Positions 33,769 to 41,084 of a stretch of 51,699 nt of DNA are shown one piece after another. The notes below the pieces were generated by a model. That model saw only the letters and a list, made by a program, of their open reading frames with translations. It made no database searches and was not told the origin of the DNA. The DNA is taken from contig JBLNBU010000184.1 in NCBI GenBank assembly GCA_050260215.1, positions 1 to 51,699 on the forward strand, written 5' to 3'. Source of the DNA: JBLNBU01 sp050260215 (GTDB lineage Bacteria > Pseudomonadota > Alphaproteobacteria > Rhodospirillales > Magnetospirillaceae). The position numbers and the translations under genes were made by a program. Numbering within the stretch: position 1 is the first letter of the stretch; every line of letters begins with the position of its first letter.

Positions 33769-34200
33769 ATGATGCTCGTCCATGCCACCACCGTCGAGAT
33801 CGCCGGCACCGGCGTTTTGATCCGCGGGCCGTCGGGGGCGGGGAAATCGGACCTGGCGCTGCGGCTGATCGACGGCGGGGCCGGGCTGGTTGCCGACGAC
33901 CAGACCGAGTTGTCGGTGCGGGGCAATCGGCTGGTGGCGCGCTGCCCTGACACCATCGCCGGCCTGCTCGAGGTGCGCGGCCTGGGACTGGTGCGGCTGC
34001 CGCACCTGGCCTGGGCGCCGGTGGGGCTGGTGGTCGAGCTGGTGGACGCAAATCTGGTGGAGCGCCTGCCCGAACCGGCCGCGGCCGAGTATCTGGGCAT
34101 CCGCGTTCCGCTGGTCCGGCTGGCGGCGTTCGAGGCCTCGACCCCGGCGAAGGTTCGCCTTGCGGTGCCTTCGGCAACGCGAGATATTATGCGGTCGTGA
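33769..34200 (+). CDS. hprK: HPr kinase/phosphorylase, short alphaproteobacterial type
   Basis: 143 residues, only the C-terminal catalytic half of the long Gram-positive protein, which is usual in alphaproteobacteria. It phosphorylates Ser58 of the HPr encoded nearby. Walker A GPSGAGKSD (about residues 21-28), the ADDQTEL segment, and the family signature LEVRGLGLVRLP are present. ATG 33769 is followed immediately by another ATG; no good ribosome site precedes either, and an in-frame TTG at 33715 is possible. Genes rapZ, EIIA, HPr and EI follow in one run. Confidence 0.9.
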   Translation: MMLVHATTVEIAGTGVLIRGPSGAGKSDLALRLIDGGAGLVADDQTELSVRGNRLVARCPDTIAGLLEVRGLGLVRLPHLAWAPVGLVVELVDANLVERLPEPAAAEYLGIRVPLVRLAAFEASTPAKVRLAVPSATRDIMRS

Positions 34201-35108
34201 TGACCGACAATTCCCAGCCTCCCCCAGACCCAGCCCATGATTCCGCCCCCGCCGGGCGGCTGGTCATCGTCACCGGCATGTCCGGGGCGGGCAAGACCCT
34301 GGCGCTGAAGGCTCTCGAGGACCAGGGCTGGGAGGCGGTCGACAACCTGCCGCTGTCGCTGCTGTCCAGCCTGGTGCGCCCCGGCGACGGTGTGGCGCGG
34401 CCGCTGGCCATCGGCGTCGACATCCGCACCCGCGACTTCGGCGTCCAGCCGGTGCTCGAAGCCATCGACCGGCTGATGGCCGAACGGCACCTGGACGTGC
34501 GCCTGCTGTTCCTGGATTGCGACGACGACGTGCTGTGCCGGCGCTATACCGAGACCCGGCGCCGCCACCCCATGGCGGTGGACCGGCCGCTGCTGGATGG
34601 CATCCGCCACGAGCGCACGCTGATGAGCCCGCTGCGCTCGCGGGCCGAGATCATCGACACCACCGCCCTGCCGCCGGCCGAATTCAAGCGCGTGCTGGCC
34701 GGCCGCTTCGGCCTGGAAACCGATCGCGGGCTGGCGGTGTTCGTCACATCATTCGCCTACCGCAACGGCTTGCCGCGCGAGGCCGACCTGGTGTTCGACG
34801 CCCGCTTCCTGGCCAACCCGCATTATGTCGCCGAGCTCAAGCCCCTGACCGGGCGCGACCCGGCGGTTGCCGACTATGTCGCCGCCGACCCGGAATTCAC
34901 CGGTTTCCTCGATTCCGTGCAGCGTCTGCTGGTACCGTTGTTGCCCCGGTTCGCCGCCGAGGGTAAGAGCTATCTGACGATCGCCGTCGGCTGCACCGGC
35001 GGACGCCATCGGTCGGTCGTCATCGCCGAGCGCCTGGCGGCCTGGTTGCGGGACCAGGGCAGCCGCGTCGAGCTTCGCCACCGCGAACTCGACGAGGGGG
35101 GATCATGA
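34200..35108 (+). CDS. rapZ: RapZ family RNA-binding/nucleotide-binding adapter
   Basis: 302 residues. N-terminal P-loop GMSGAGKTLALKALEDQGW (about residues 26-44), DNLPLSLL, then LDCDDDVLCRRYTETRRRHP, and a C-terminal domain with AVGCTGGRHRSVVIAERLA. In E. coli RapZ guides RNase E to the GlmZ sRNA, controlling glucosamine 6-phosphate synthesis; in alphaproteobacteria it is linked to the PTS by location. The start may be GTG 34197 or ATG 34200; both overlap the hprK stop. Confidence 0.93.
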   Translation: MTDNSQPPPDPAHDSAPAGRLVIVTGMSGAGKTLALKALEDQGWEAVDNLPLSLLSSLVRPGDGVARPLAIGVDIRTRDFGVQPVLEAIDRLMAERHLDVRLLFLDCDDDVLCRRYTETRRRHPMAVDRPLLDGIRHERTLMSPLRSRAEIIDTTALPPAEFKRVLAGRFGLETDRGLAVFVTSFAYRNGLPREADLVFDARFLANPHYVAELKPLTGRDPAVADYVAADPEFTGFLDSVQRLLVPLLPRFAAEGKSYLTIAVGCTGGRHRSVVIAERLAAWLRDQGSRVELRHRELDEGGS

Positions 35109-35121
35109 ATAGGGGATCGCT

Positions 35122-35529
35122 ATGATCGGATTGGTACTCGTCACCCACGGCAGGCTCGCCGACGAACTTGTCGCGGCGCTCGAGCACGTCGTGGGGCCGC
35201 AGCCCAACGTGGCCGCCGTGTGCATCGGTCCCGACGACGACATGGAACAGCGCCGCAACGACATCCTGGTCTCCGTCGCCCGCTGCGACGACGGCAACGG
35301 GGTGGTGGTGCTGACCGACATGTTCGGGGGTACGCCTTCCAACCTGGCCATCTCCATCATGGACAAGGCTAAGGTCGAAGTGATTGCCGGCGTCAATCTG
35401 CCTATGCTGATCAAGCTCGCCAGCGTGCGCCACTCGGAACCGCTGGCCGATGCCGTGGCGTCCGCCCAGGAAGCCGGGCGCAAGTACATCAACGTCGCCT
35501 CGAAGCTGCTGACCCAGGATCGCAAATGA
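35122..35529 (+). CDS. PTS EIIA, mannose family
   Basis: 135-residue EIIA(Man)-type phosphocarrier. His9 in VTHGRLA is the phosphorylation site; the later VVLTDMFGGTPSNLAIS segment is the family signature. There is no IIB, IIC or IID gene nearby, so it should act as a regulator, not in sugar uptake. The stop overlaps the ptsH start (ATGA). Confidence 0.93.
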   Translation: MIGLVLVTHGRLADELVAALEHVVGPQPNVAAVCIGPDDDMEQRRNDILVSVARCDDGNGVVVLTDMFGGTPSNLAISIMDKAKVEVIAGVNLPMLIKLASVRHSEPLADAVASAQEAGRKYINVASKLLTQDRK

Positions 35530-35828
35530 ACGCCGACGCCTCACAGCCCCAGTCCGGCGAAGAGATCAGCCGCAGCGCCACCATAGCCAACCGGCGCGGC
35601 CTGCACGCCCGCGCCGCCGCCAAGTTCGTCAAGCTGGCCGCCACCTTCGACGCCCAGGTGACGGTGGGCCACCGCGGCACCGAGGTGTCGGGCCTGTCCA
35701 TCATGGGCCTGATGATGCTGGCCGCGGCACCCGGCTGCTGCATCGAGCTCAAGGCCCGCGGCAACGAGGCCGGGGCCGCCTTGGCCGCCCTGTGCGACCT
35801 GATCGACAAGAAGTTCGACGAGGATTGA
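35526..35828 (+). CDS. ptsH: Phosphocarrier HPr
   Basis: 100-residue HPr. His27 in NRRGLHARAAAKFV is the PEP-dependent phosphorylation site, and Ser58 in GLSIMGLMML is the HprK site; their 31-residue separation equals that of His15 and Ser46 in classical HPr. A ~15-residue N-terminal extension is present. It starts within the stop codon of the EIIA gene. Confidence 0.95.
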   Translation: MNADASQPQSGEEISRSATIANRRGLHARAAAKFVKLAATFDAQVTVGHRGTEVSGLSIMGLMMLAAAPGCCIELKARGNEAGAALAALCDLIDKKFDED

Positions 35829-35869
35829 ACCTCGCGGACCCCAGGGACCGGAACACGTTCAGGAGAGAA

Positions 35870-37672
35870 ATGAAGAACCGGGACGCCGACCTCGAGACCC
35901 GACTGTCCAATGTCATCCCTGCGGCCACGGGCGAGCTCGTGATCGAGGGCATGGGCGTGTCGCGCGGCATTGCCATCGGCACCGTCTACCTGCACGACGC
36001 CGGCTCCATATCGGTGCCCGAGCACCGCATTCCCGCCGGCCGCGTCGATGCCGAGCGCTCGCGCTTCGCCGAGGCCGCGGAGCGCGCCACCCGCCAGGTG
36101 GCCCAGTTGCGCGAAAAGGCCCGCGACCTCGGCGGCTCGGCCGGCGAGGAGCTGGGCTACCTGCTGGAAGCCTACGAGCAGATGCTGCACGGCTCGCGGC
36201 TGATGCGCGGCGTCGAGCGGCGCATCGAAAGCGAGCGCATCAACGCCGAGGCCGCCGTCCAGCAGGAGATCAACGAGATCGTCCGCGGCTTCGAGGCCAT
36301 GCAGGATGCCTATCTGGCCGCTCGTGTCGCCGACATCCGCGACGTCGGACGGCGCCTGCTGCGCAACCTGACCAACACCCCCTATCGGCCGTTCTCGGTG
36401 CTGCCCAAGCACGCGGTGATCCTGGCCGACGAGCTGACACCGGCCGACACCGCGCTGCTCGACCCCAAGCTGGTCGCCGGCCTGGCCACCGTGCTGGGCG
36501 GCGCCGAAAGCCACACCGCCATCATGGCCCGCTCGCTGGGCCTGCCGGCGGCGCTGGGCGTGGCCGGGCTGCTGCGCGGCGTGCGCGGCGGCGAAACCGC
36601 CATCGTCGACGGCAGTGCCGGCGTGGTGGTGGTCAACCCGACGCCGCAGACCCTGGCCGCCTATCGGCGCAAGCGGGCCGAGCACCTGCGCATGCGCCGC
36701 GGCCTGGCGCGGCTGCGCGACGTGCCCGCCGTCACCCGCGACGGCGCGCGCATGATCTTGCAGGCCAACATCGAGCTGCCCACCGAAGTCGACGCCGTGA
36801 TCAACGCCGGCGCCGAGGGCGTCGGCCTGCTGCGCAGCGAGTTCCTGTTCATGAACCGCGAGGACCTGCCCAGCGAGGACGAGCAGTACCAGGTGCTGAA
36901 GGAACTGGTCGAGCGCATGGACGGCCGCCAGCTCACGGTGCGCACCTTCGACGCCGGCGGCGACAAGCTGGCCCCGGCGCTCGGCTGCTCGGTCGGTCCC
37001 AACCCGTCGCTGGGCCTGCGCGCCATCCGCCTCGGCCTGGCCAAGCCCGAGGTGCTGGAGGCGCAGCTTTCGGCCATCGTGCGCGCCTCGGCCCACGGGC
37101 CGCTGCGCATCCTGGTGCCCATGGTCGCCACCGTCGAGGAGATGCGCGCCACCCGCCAGATGCTGGAACAGGTGATCCGCCGGCTGAAGAAGAAGGGCGC
37201 GGCCATGTCCGACCCGCCGCCGGCCCTGGGGGCGATGATCGAGATCCCCGGCGCCGCCCTGGCCGCCGATGCGCTGGCCTGGCATGCCGACTTCTTCGCC
37301 ATCGGCACCAACGACCTGACCCAGTACACCCTGGCCATCGACCGCGCCGACGAGGCGGTGGCCCACCTCTACAACCCGCTGCACCCGGCGGTGCTGCGCC
37401 TGATCCAGTTCTCGACCGAGGCCGCCTTGCGCGCCCGCATCCCCGTCTGCGTCTGCGGCGAGATCGCCGGCGACCCGCGCTTCACCGCGCTGCTGATGGG
37501 CCTGGGCATCCGCGACCTGTCCATGTCGGCCAACAACATCCCGGTGGTCAAGCAGCGCATCCGCAGCCTGGACCTGGTGGCGGCGACCCGGCGGGCGCGC
37601 GTGATCATGGACCAGGCCGATTCGGCCCGCATCGCCCAGCTCCTGGACGGGTTCAACGCCGGCGAAACGTGA
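35870..37672 (+). CDS. ptsI: PTS enzyme I
   Basis: 600 residues. Transfers phosphate from PEP to HPr. The phosphohistidine His215 is in GGAESHTAIMARSLGLPA; the PEP-binding domain includes GVGLLRSEFLFMNR, the metal-site sequence FAIGTNDLTQYTLAIDRAD, and the active Cys (about 529) in VCGEIAGDP. AGGAG lies four bases before ATG 35870; an in-frame upstream ATG at 35792 overlaps ptsH and is less likely. Last gene of the hprK-rapZ-EIIA-ptsH-ptsI run, followed by a palindromic repeat. Confidence 0.95.
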   Translation: MKNRDADLETRLSNVIPAATGELVIEGMGVSRGIAIGTVYLHDAGSISVPEHRIPAGRVDAERSRFAEAAERATRQVAQLREKARDLGGSAGEELGYLLEAYEQMLHGSRLMRGVERRIESERINAEAAVQQEINEIVRGFEAMQDAYLAARVADIRDVGRRLLRNLTNTPYRPFSVLPKHAVILADELTPADTALLDPKLVAGLATVLGGAESHTAIMARSLGLPAALGVAGLLRGVRGGETAIVDGSAGVVVVNPTPQTLAAYRRKRAEHLRMRRGLARLRDVPAVTRDGARMILQANIELPTEVDAVINAGAEGVGLLRSEFLFMNREDLPSEDEQYQVLKELVERMDGRQLTVRTFDAGGDKLAPALGCSVGPNPSLGLRAIRLGLAKPEVLEAQLSAIVRASAHGPLRILVPMVATVEEMRATRQMLEQVIRRLKKKGAAMSDPPPALGAMIEIPGAALAADALAWHADFFAIGTNDLTQYTLAIDRADEAVAHLYNPLHPAVLRLIQFSTEAALRARIPVCVCGEIAGDPRFTALLMGLGIRDLSMSANNIPVVKQRIRSLDLVAATRRARVIMDQADSARIAQLLDGFNAGET

Positions 37673-37681
37673 GATTTGAAG

Positions 37682-37702
37682 CCCTCTCCCGTTGGGAGAG
37701 GG
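37682..37702. repeat. Single palindromic repeat unit after ptsI
   Basis: CCCTCTCCC-GTT-GGGAGAGGG, the core palindrome of the element family seen at 7209, 9322 and 48008, present alone. It lies nine bases after the ptsI stop and next to the convergent divK stop, and may act as a bidirectional transcript end. Confidence 0.85.
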
Positions 37703-37713
37703 AGACCAAGGGG

Positions 37714-38082
37714 TCATTCCCCCAGGAACTTGGCCACGGTCTGCAGGAAATTGGCGACCGAGATCGGCTTGGCGATATAGCCCTCGCAGCCGCCCTCGCG
37801 GATCTTTTCCTCGTCGCCCTTCATGGCAAAAGCGGTCACCGCGATCACCGGAATGGCCTTCAGTTCGGCATCGTCCTTGAGCATCTTGGTGATTTCCAGG
37901 CCCGAGATCTCGGGCAGCTGGATGTCCATCAAGATCAGGTCGGGACGGTGCTTGCGCGCCAGGTCCATGGCCTCGCGGCCGTCCTTGGTCTGCAGCGTGC
38001 CATAACCGTTGGCCTGCAGAAGGTCGTTGAACAACTTCATGTTCAAGTCGTTGTCTTCGACGATCAACACGGTCTTCGGCAT
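37714..38082 (-). CDS. divK: Single-domain response regulator DivK
   Basis: 122 residues, a receiver domain only. Phosphoacceptor Asp53 (in LILMD), the acidic pair Glu9-Asp10 and the C-terminal Lys in IAKPIS are present. VEDNDLNMKLF, MDIQLPEISGLE and VTAFAMKGDEEKIREGGC match Caulobacter DivK almost residue by residue. In Caulobacter DivK couples the cell-cycle kinases DivJ and PleC to CtrA control; the same role is likely. It is a solitary gene here, without PleD next to it. Confidence 0.95.
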   Translation of the reverse strand: MPKTVLIVEDNDLNMKLFNDLLQANGYGTLQTKDGREAMDLARKHRPDLILMDIQLPEISGLEITKMLKDDAELKAIPVIAVTAFAMKGDEEKIREGGCEGYIAKPISVANFLQTVAKFLGE

Positions 38083-38174
38083 CGGTTCCCCACGGGCCGC
38101 CCAAACGGCATCATAAATGCCACGGCATGATCCCCGTTTTGATGATCCAAGTCAAATCATGCCCAATTTGACCG

Positions 38175-38531
38175 TCATTGCCTGGACATCAGGCCGGCGG
38201 CGGCGACCAGCAGCCATCCGGCCATCAGGGAGATGCCGCCGGCAGGCGTCAGCAGTCCGGGCAGCACCGGGCCGGCCATCGCCTTGACGTACAGCGACCC
38301 GCAGAAAAGCACGATTCCCGCAGTGAGGGCAACACCCGCCATCCCTGAGAGGCGGATTGCCGAGGCGCGCAGCCGGTCGATCCCCAGCAAGGCCACGGCG
38401 TGCAACAACTGATAGCTGCTTGCCCGCTCGGCCAGCGCGGCCTCGTGGCCGGCCAGGCCGTGGGCGGCATAGGCCCCCATGGCCACCGCCATAAGTCCAT
38501 TCACTCCGGCAACGACTAGCCAAATCCGCAT
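38175..38531 (-). CDS. DUF423 membrane protein
   Basis: 118 residues with four predicted membrane helices. MGAYAAHGL near the N-terminus and the SYQLLHAVALL and LTPAGGISLMAGWLLVA segments are the family signature (YgdD type). No function is established. It lies between divK and the divergent FecR-domain gene. Confidence 0.85.
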   Translation of the reverse strand: MRIWLVVAGVNGLMAVAMGAYAAHGLAGHEAALAERASSYQLLHAVALLGIDRLRASAIRLSGMAGVALTAGIVLFCGSLYVKAMAGPVLPGLLTPAGGISLMAGWLLVAAAGLMSRQ

Positions 38532-38579
38532 AGTGTTGTCTCCTTGATCGGCGCGCGGGCCTGATCCACCATCTCAAGC

Positions 38580-39191
38580 ATGCGCCGCGCCGTCCTCGCC
38601 ATCTTCCTGCTGCTGGCCGCCCCCGCCTGGGCGCAGCCGGCGGGCACCGTCGTCCGCCTGCAGGGCCATGCCGATGCCCGTGCCGGCGAGACGGTCCGCG
38701 ACCTGGCCGCCGGGGCCGCCGTCGAGGCCGGCGACGTGGTGCGCACCGGCGACCGCGCCCGGCTGCTGATCCGCTTCACCGACGGCACCGAAGTGACCCT
38801 GGGCGAGGACACCCGCCTGACGGTCGAGACTTATCTCTACGACGCCCAGGCCCACAGCGGCAACGCCAGCCTGGCGGTGGCGCGCGGCGCCTTCCTGCTG
38901 GACAGCGGCGTCCTGCCCAAGCTGCCCGGCCACCCGCTGACCGTCAAGCTGCCCACCGCGGTCATCGGCCTGCGCGGCACCCGCTTCTGGGGCGGGCCGC
39001 TGGACGGGCCGTGGAACGTGTTGCTGTTCGAGGGCGCGGTGACGGTGTCCAACGCCGCCGGTTCGGTCGATCTCACCATGCCGGGCGCCGGCACCGCGGT
39101 CGAGCGCGCCGACCATGTGCCCTCGACCCCGCTGCAATGGAGCGAGGAACGCATCGCGCGCGCGGTGGCGACCGTCACGTTCGAGCGCTGA
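38580..39191 (+). CDS. Secreted FecR-domain protein
   Basis: 203 residues. Residues 1-18 form a signal peptide (MRRAVLAIFLLLAAPAWA). A FecR fold follows: VVRLQGHADARAGE, then AGDVVRTGDRARLLIRFTDGTEVTLGEDT and AVIGLRGTRFW. There is no sigma-factor or TonB receptor gene nearby, so the stand-alone, periplasmic type of FecR domain seems more likely than the iron-signalling regulator. The stop is three bases from the convergent purU stop. Confidence 0.85.
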   Translation: MRRAVLAIFLLLAAPAWAQPAGTVVRLQGHADARAGETVRDLAAGAAVEAGDVVRTGDRARLLIRFTDGTEVTLGEDTRLTVETYLYDAQAHSGNASLAVARGAFLLDSGVLPKLPGHPLTVKLPTAVIGLRGTRFWGGPLDGPWNVLLFEGAVTVSNAAGSVDLTMPGAGTAVERADHVPSTPLQWSEERIARAVATVTFER

Positions 39192-39194
39192 CCT

Positions 39195-40055
39195 CTACTT
39201 GAACACCACCGTCTTGGTGCCGTTGAGCAGCACCCGGTGCTCGACGTGCCAGCGCACGGCGCGGGCCAGCACCACGTTCTCGATGTCGCGGCCGATGGCC
39301 ACCAGTTCGTCGGGAGTGCAGGTGTGGTCGACCCGCTCGACCGACTGCTCGATGATCGGGCCCTCGTCCAGGTCGGGGGTGACATAATGGGCGGTGGCGC
39401 CGATGATCTTGACCCCGCGGGCGTGCGCCTGGTGATAGGGCTTGGCCCCCTTGAAGCTGGGCAGGAACGAGTGGTGGATGTTGATGGCCTTGCCCTGCAG
39501 CCGGGTGCACATCTCGGTCGACAGGATCTGCATGTAGCGGGCCAGCACCACCAGGTCGGCGCCGGCGCGGTCGATGACCTCGAGCACGCGAGCCTCCTGG
39601 GCCGCCTTGTCGTGCTTGTCGACCCCCAGGTAGTGATAGGGAATGCCGTGCCACTCGACGATGGAGCGCATGTCGGGGTGGTTCGAGATCACCGCCGGGA
39701 TGTCGACCTGAAGCTGGCCGGTGTGGTAGCGGTGCAGAAGATCGTTCAGGCAATGGCCGAACTTGGACACCAGGATCACCACCCGGGCCTTGCGGTTGGC
39801 ATCGGCCAGGGTCCAGATCATCTGGAAGCGCTGGGCGACCATGGTGAACAGCTTTTCGAATTCCGCCCTCGCCGGGGTCATGGCGCCGGCGGTGAACACG
39901 ATGCGCATGAAGAAGCGCCGCGACAGCGGGTCCCCGTACTGCGCGGCTTCGGTGATGAAGCAGTCGTGCTGGGTCAGGAAGCCCGAGACCGCGGCGACGA
40001 TGCCCACCGTGTCCGGGCAGGTGATGGTCAGCACGAAGGTCTGCTTCTCGGCCAC
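39195..40055 (-). CDS. purU: Formyltetrahydrofolate deformylase
   Basis: 286 residues. Hydrolyses 10-formyl-THF to formate and THF, balancing one-carbon pools. An N-terminal ACT domain (LTITCPDTVGIVAAVSGFL, residues about 8-85) is followed by a formyltransferase fold with the catalytic Asn/His pair in NIHHSFLPSFKGA and the Asp in YVTPDLDEGPI. Length equals that of E. coli PurU. Start ATG 40055 is followed by the canonical MAEKQTF start. Confidence 0.95.
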   Translation of the reverse strand: MAEKQTFVLTITCPDTVGIVAAVSGFLTQHDCFITEAAQYGDPLSRRFFMRIVFTAGAMTPARAEFEKLFTMVAQRFQMIWTLADANRKARVVILVSKFGHCLNDLLHRYHTGQLQVDIPAVISNHPDMRSIVEWHGIPYHYLGVDKHDKAAQEARVLEVIDRAGADLVVLARYMQILSTEMCTRLQGKAINIHHSFLPSFKGAKPYHQAHARGVKIIGATAHYVTPDLDEGPIIEQSVERVDHTCTPDELVAIGRDIENVVLARAVRWHVEHRVLLNGTKTVVFK

Positions 40056-40229
40056 GGGTCCCCTCCTCGCTCCTCGCCTGGCTGGTGTTTAGCCGACCGG
40101 GAGCGTGTCGCCAAGACGCCAATCGTTCCCTTGCCTTTTTTCCCGGAATCGCCGATGGTCCGACGCCCGCCGGCGCCATCCGGTCGTTGCCGGGCCGCAC
40201 CATCCATGGCCCAGTCGAGGAGCCGCACC

Positions 40230-40571
40230 ATGGTCACCGTCTACTACAAGTCCGGCAACGCCCAGTGGAAGTACGAGCTCGACGACGCCGAACACGACCA
40301 CATCATCAAGAACATCCTGGAAGATAATCCGGATGTGCAGGAGATGTTCGACGACTCGCTCGAGATCCTGCGCGACGTGTCGGCCATGGACGACGACGAG
40401 ATGGACGAAGACGACGAGATCGACCAGACCATCGCCGTCGCCTATCTGTGGCACTACTTCAACAACCTCGCCGAGGGCGAGGAGCGCATCCAGGGCGACA
40501 TCGTTCTGATCGAGGACGAGGACGGCGCCGGCCTGACCGTGCTGCCCGCCACGCATATCTCCGAGGACTAA
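40230..40571 (+). CDS. Acidic hypothetical protein, 113 aa
   Basis: 113 residues, unrecognised. The N-terminus MVTVYYKSGNAQWKYELDDAEHD leads to a helical, strongly acidic middle (DDDEMDEDDEIDQ at about residues 53-65), then AVAYLWHYFNNLAEGEE and a beta-like tail VLIEDEDGAGLTVLP. CGAGGAG lies seven bases before ATG 40230; other in-frame starts further up have no ribosome site. No signal peptide. It precedes the coiled-coil/cyclase pair on the same strand with a 69-base gap. Confidence 0.8.
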   Translation: MVTVYYKSGNAQWKYELDDAEHDHIIKNILEDNPDVQEMFDDSLEILRDVSAMDDDEMDEDDEIDQTIAVAYLWHYFNNLAEGEERIQGDIVLIEDEDGAGLTVLPATHISED

Positions 40572-40640
40572 CCTTACCTTTCATAGCCGCGACCGACGCG
40601 CTATCCTAAGTAACGGAGGGTGGGCGCGCGAGAGGCGGCC

Positions 40641-41084
40641 ATGGCCACACGTGCTTCCGCGGCGGCAGACGGCATCGCCGACCAGGCTCGGCGTGAGATC
40701 GCCGACCTGCACCGCCATATCGACGCCTTGCGCGACGAGCTTGAGCGTGGCCGGCTTGAAGGCCAGCAGGCCCTCCAGGCGGCGGCCAACGCCCATCTCG
40801 ACGAAAAGCACCAGCTTCAACAGACCATCGATGCCCTGCGCCAGCAGCTCGACGCCCAGCGCGTCGGCGAGGCCGAGCGCATCCAGGCGGCGGTGAACGC
40901 CCGCGAGGCCGAGATCCGCCAGATGCAGGGCACCGTCCAGGCGCTGCGCGACCAGCTGGACCTGGCCGAGCGCCGCCGCGTCGACGACCTGGCGGCCGCC
41001 GCCCGCGGCCACGACGTCGAGGTCGACCAGATGAAGCGCACCATCGTCGCCCTGCGCGAGCAGCTGGAGGCCGGCCATGCATGA
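40641..41084 (+). CDS. Coiled-coil protein made of 36-residue repeats
   Basis: 147 residues, nearly all helix, no known family. After ~19 residues the chain consists of three 36-residue units plus a 20-residue partial: each begins with I-x-x-L/M-x-x-T/H-I/V-x-A-L-R-x-Q/E-L and carries an Ala-rich second half (for example QALQAAANAH, RIQAAVNAR, DLAAAARGH). 36 residues equal ten turns at 3.6, or two heptads plus two hendecads, giving a nearly straight rod. ATG 40641 is used; GTG 40620 lies too close to its own GGAGGG. Its stop overlaps the ATG of the cyclase gene by eight bases, so the two are coupled and possibly interact. Confidence 0.8.
   Translation: MATRASAAADGIADQARREIADLHRHIDALRDELERGRLEGQQALQAAANAHLDEKHQLQQTIDALRQQLDAQRVGEAERIQAAVNAREAEIRQMQGTVQALRDQLDLAERRRVDDLAAAARGHDVEVDQMKRTIVALREQLEAGHA
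40698..41081 (+). repeat. Tandem 108-base coding repeat, about 3.5 copies
   Basis: Unit boundaries 40698-40805, 40806-40913, 40914-41021 and a partial copy 41022-41081. The period is 108 bases (36 codons). Identity is mainly at the protein level (e.g. IDALR, LRQQL, LRDQL, LREQL), so the array is old or diverged. Confidence 0.75.

Noticed and set aside
35489..38104. A very long open frame on the minus strand opposite ptsH and ptsI
   Set aside because: Its product is low-complexity Gly/Gln/His/Arg text typical of antisense frames in G/C-rich genes, and the plus-strand genes here have clear motifs.
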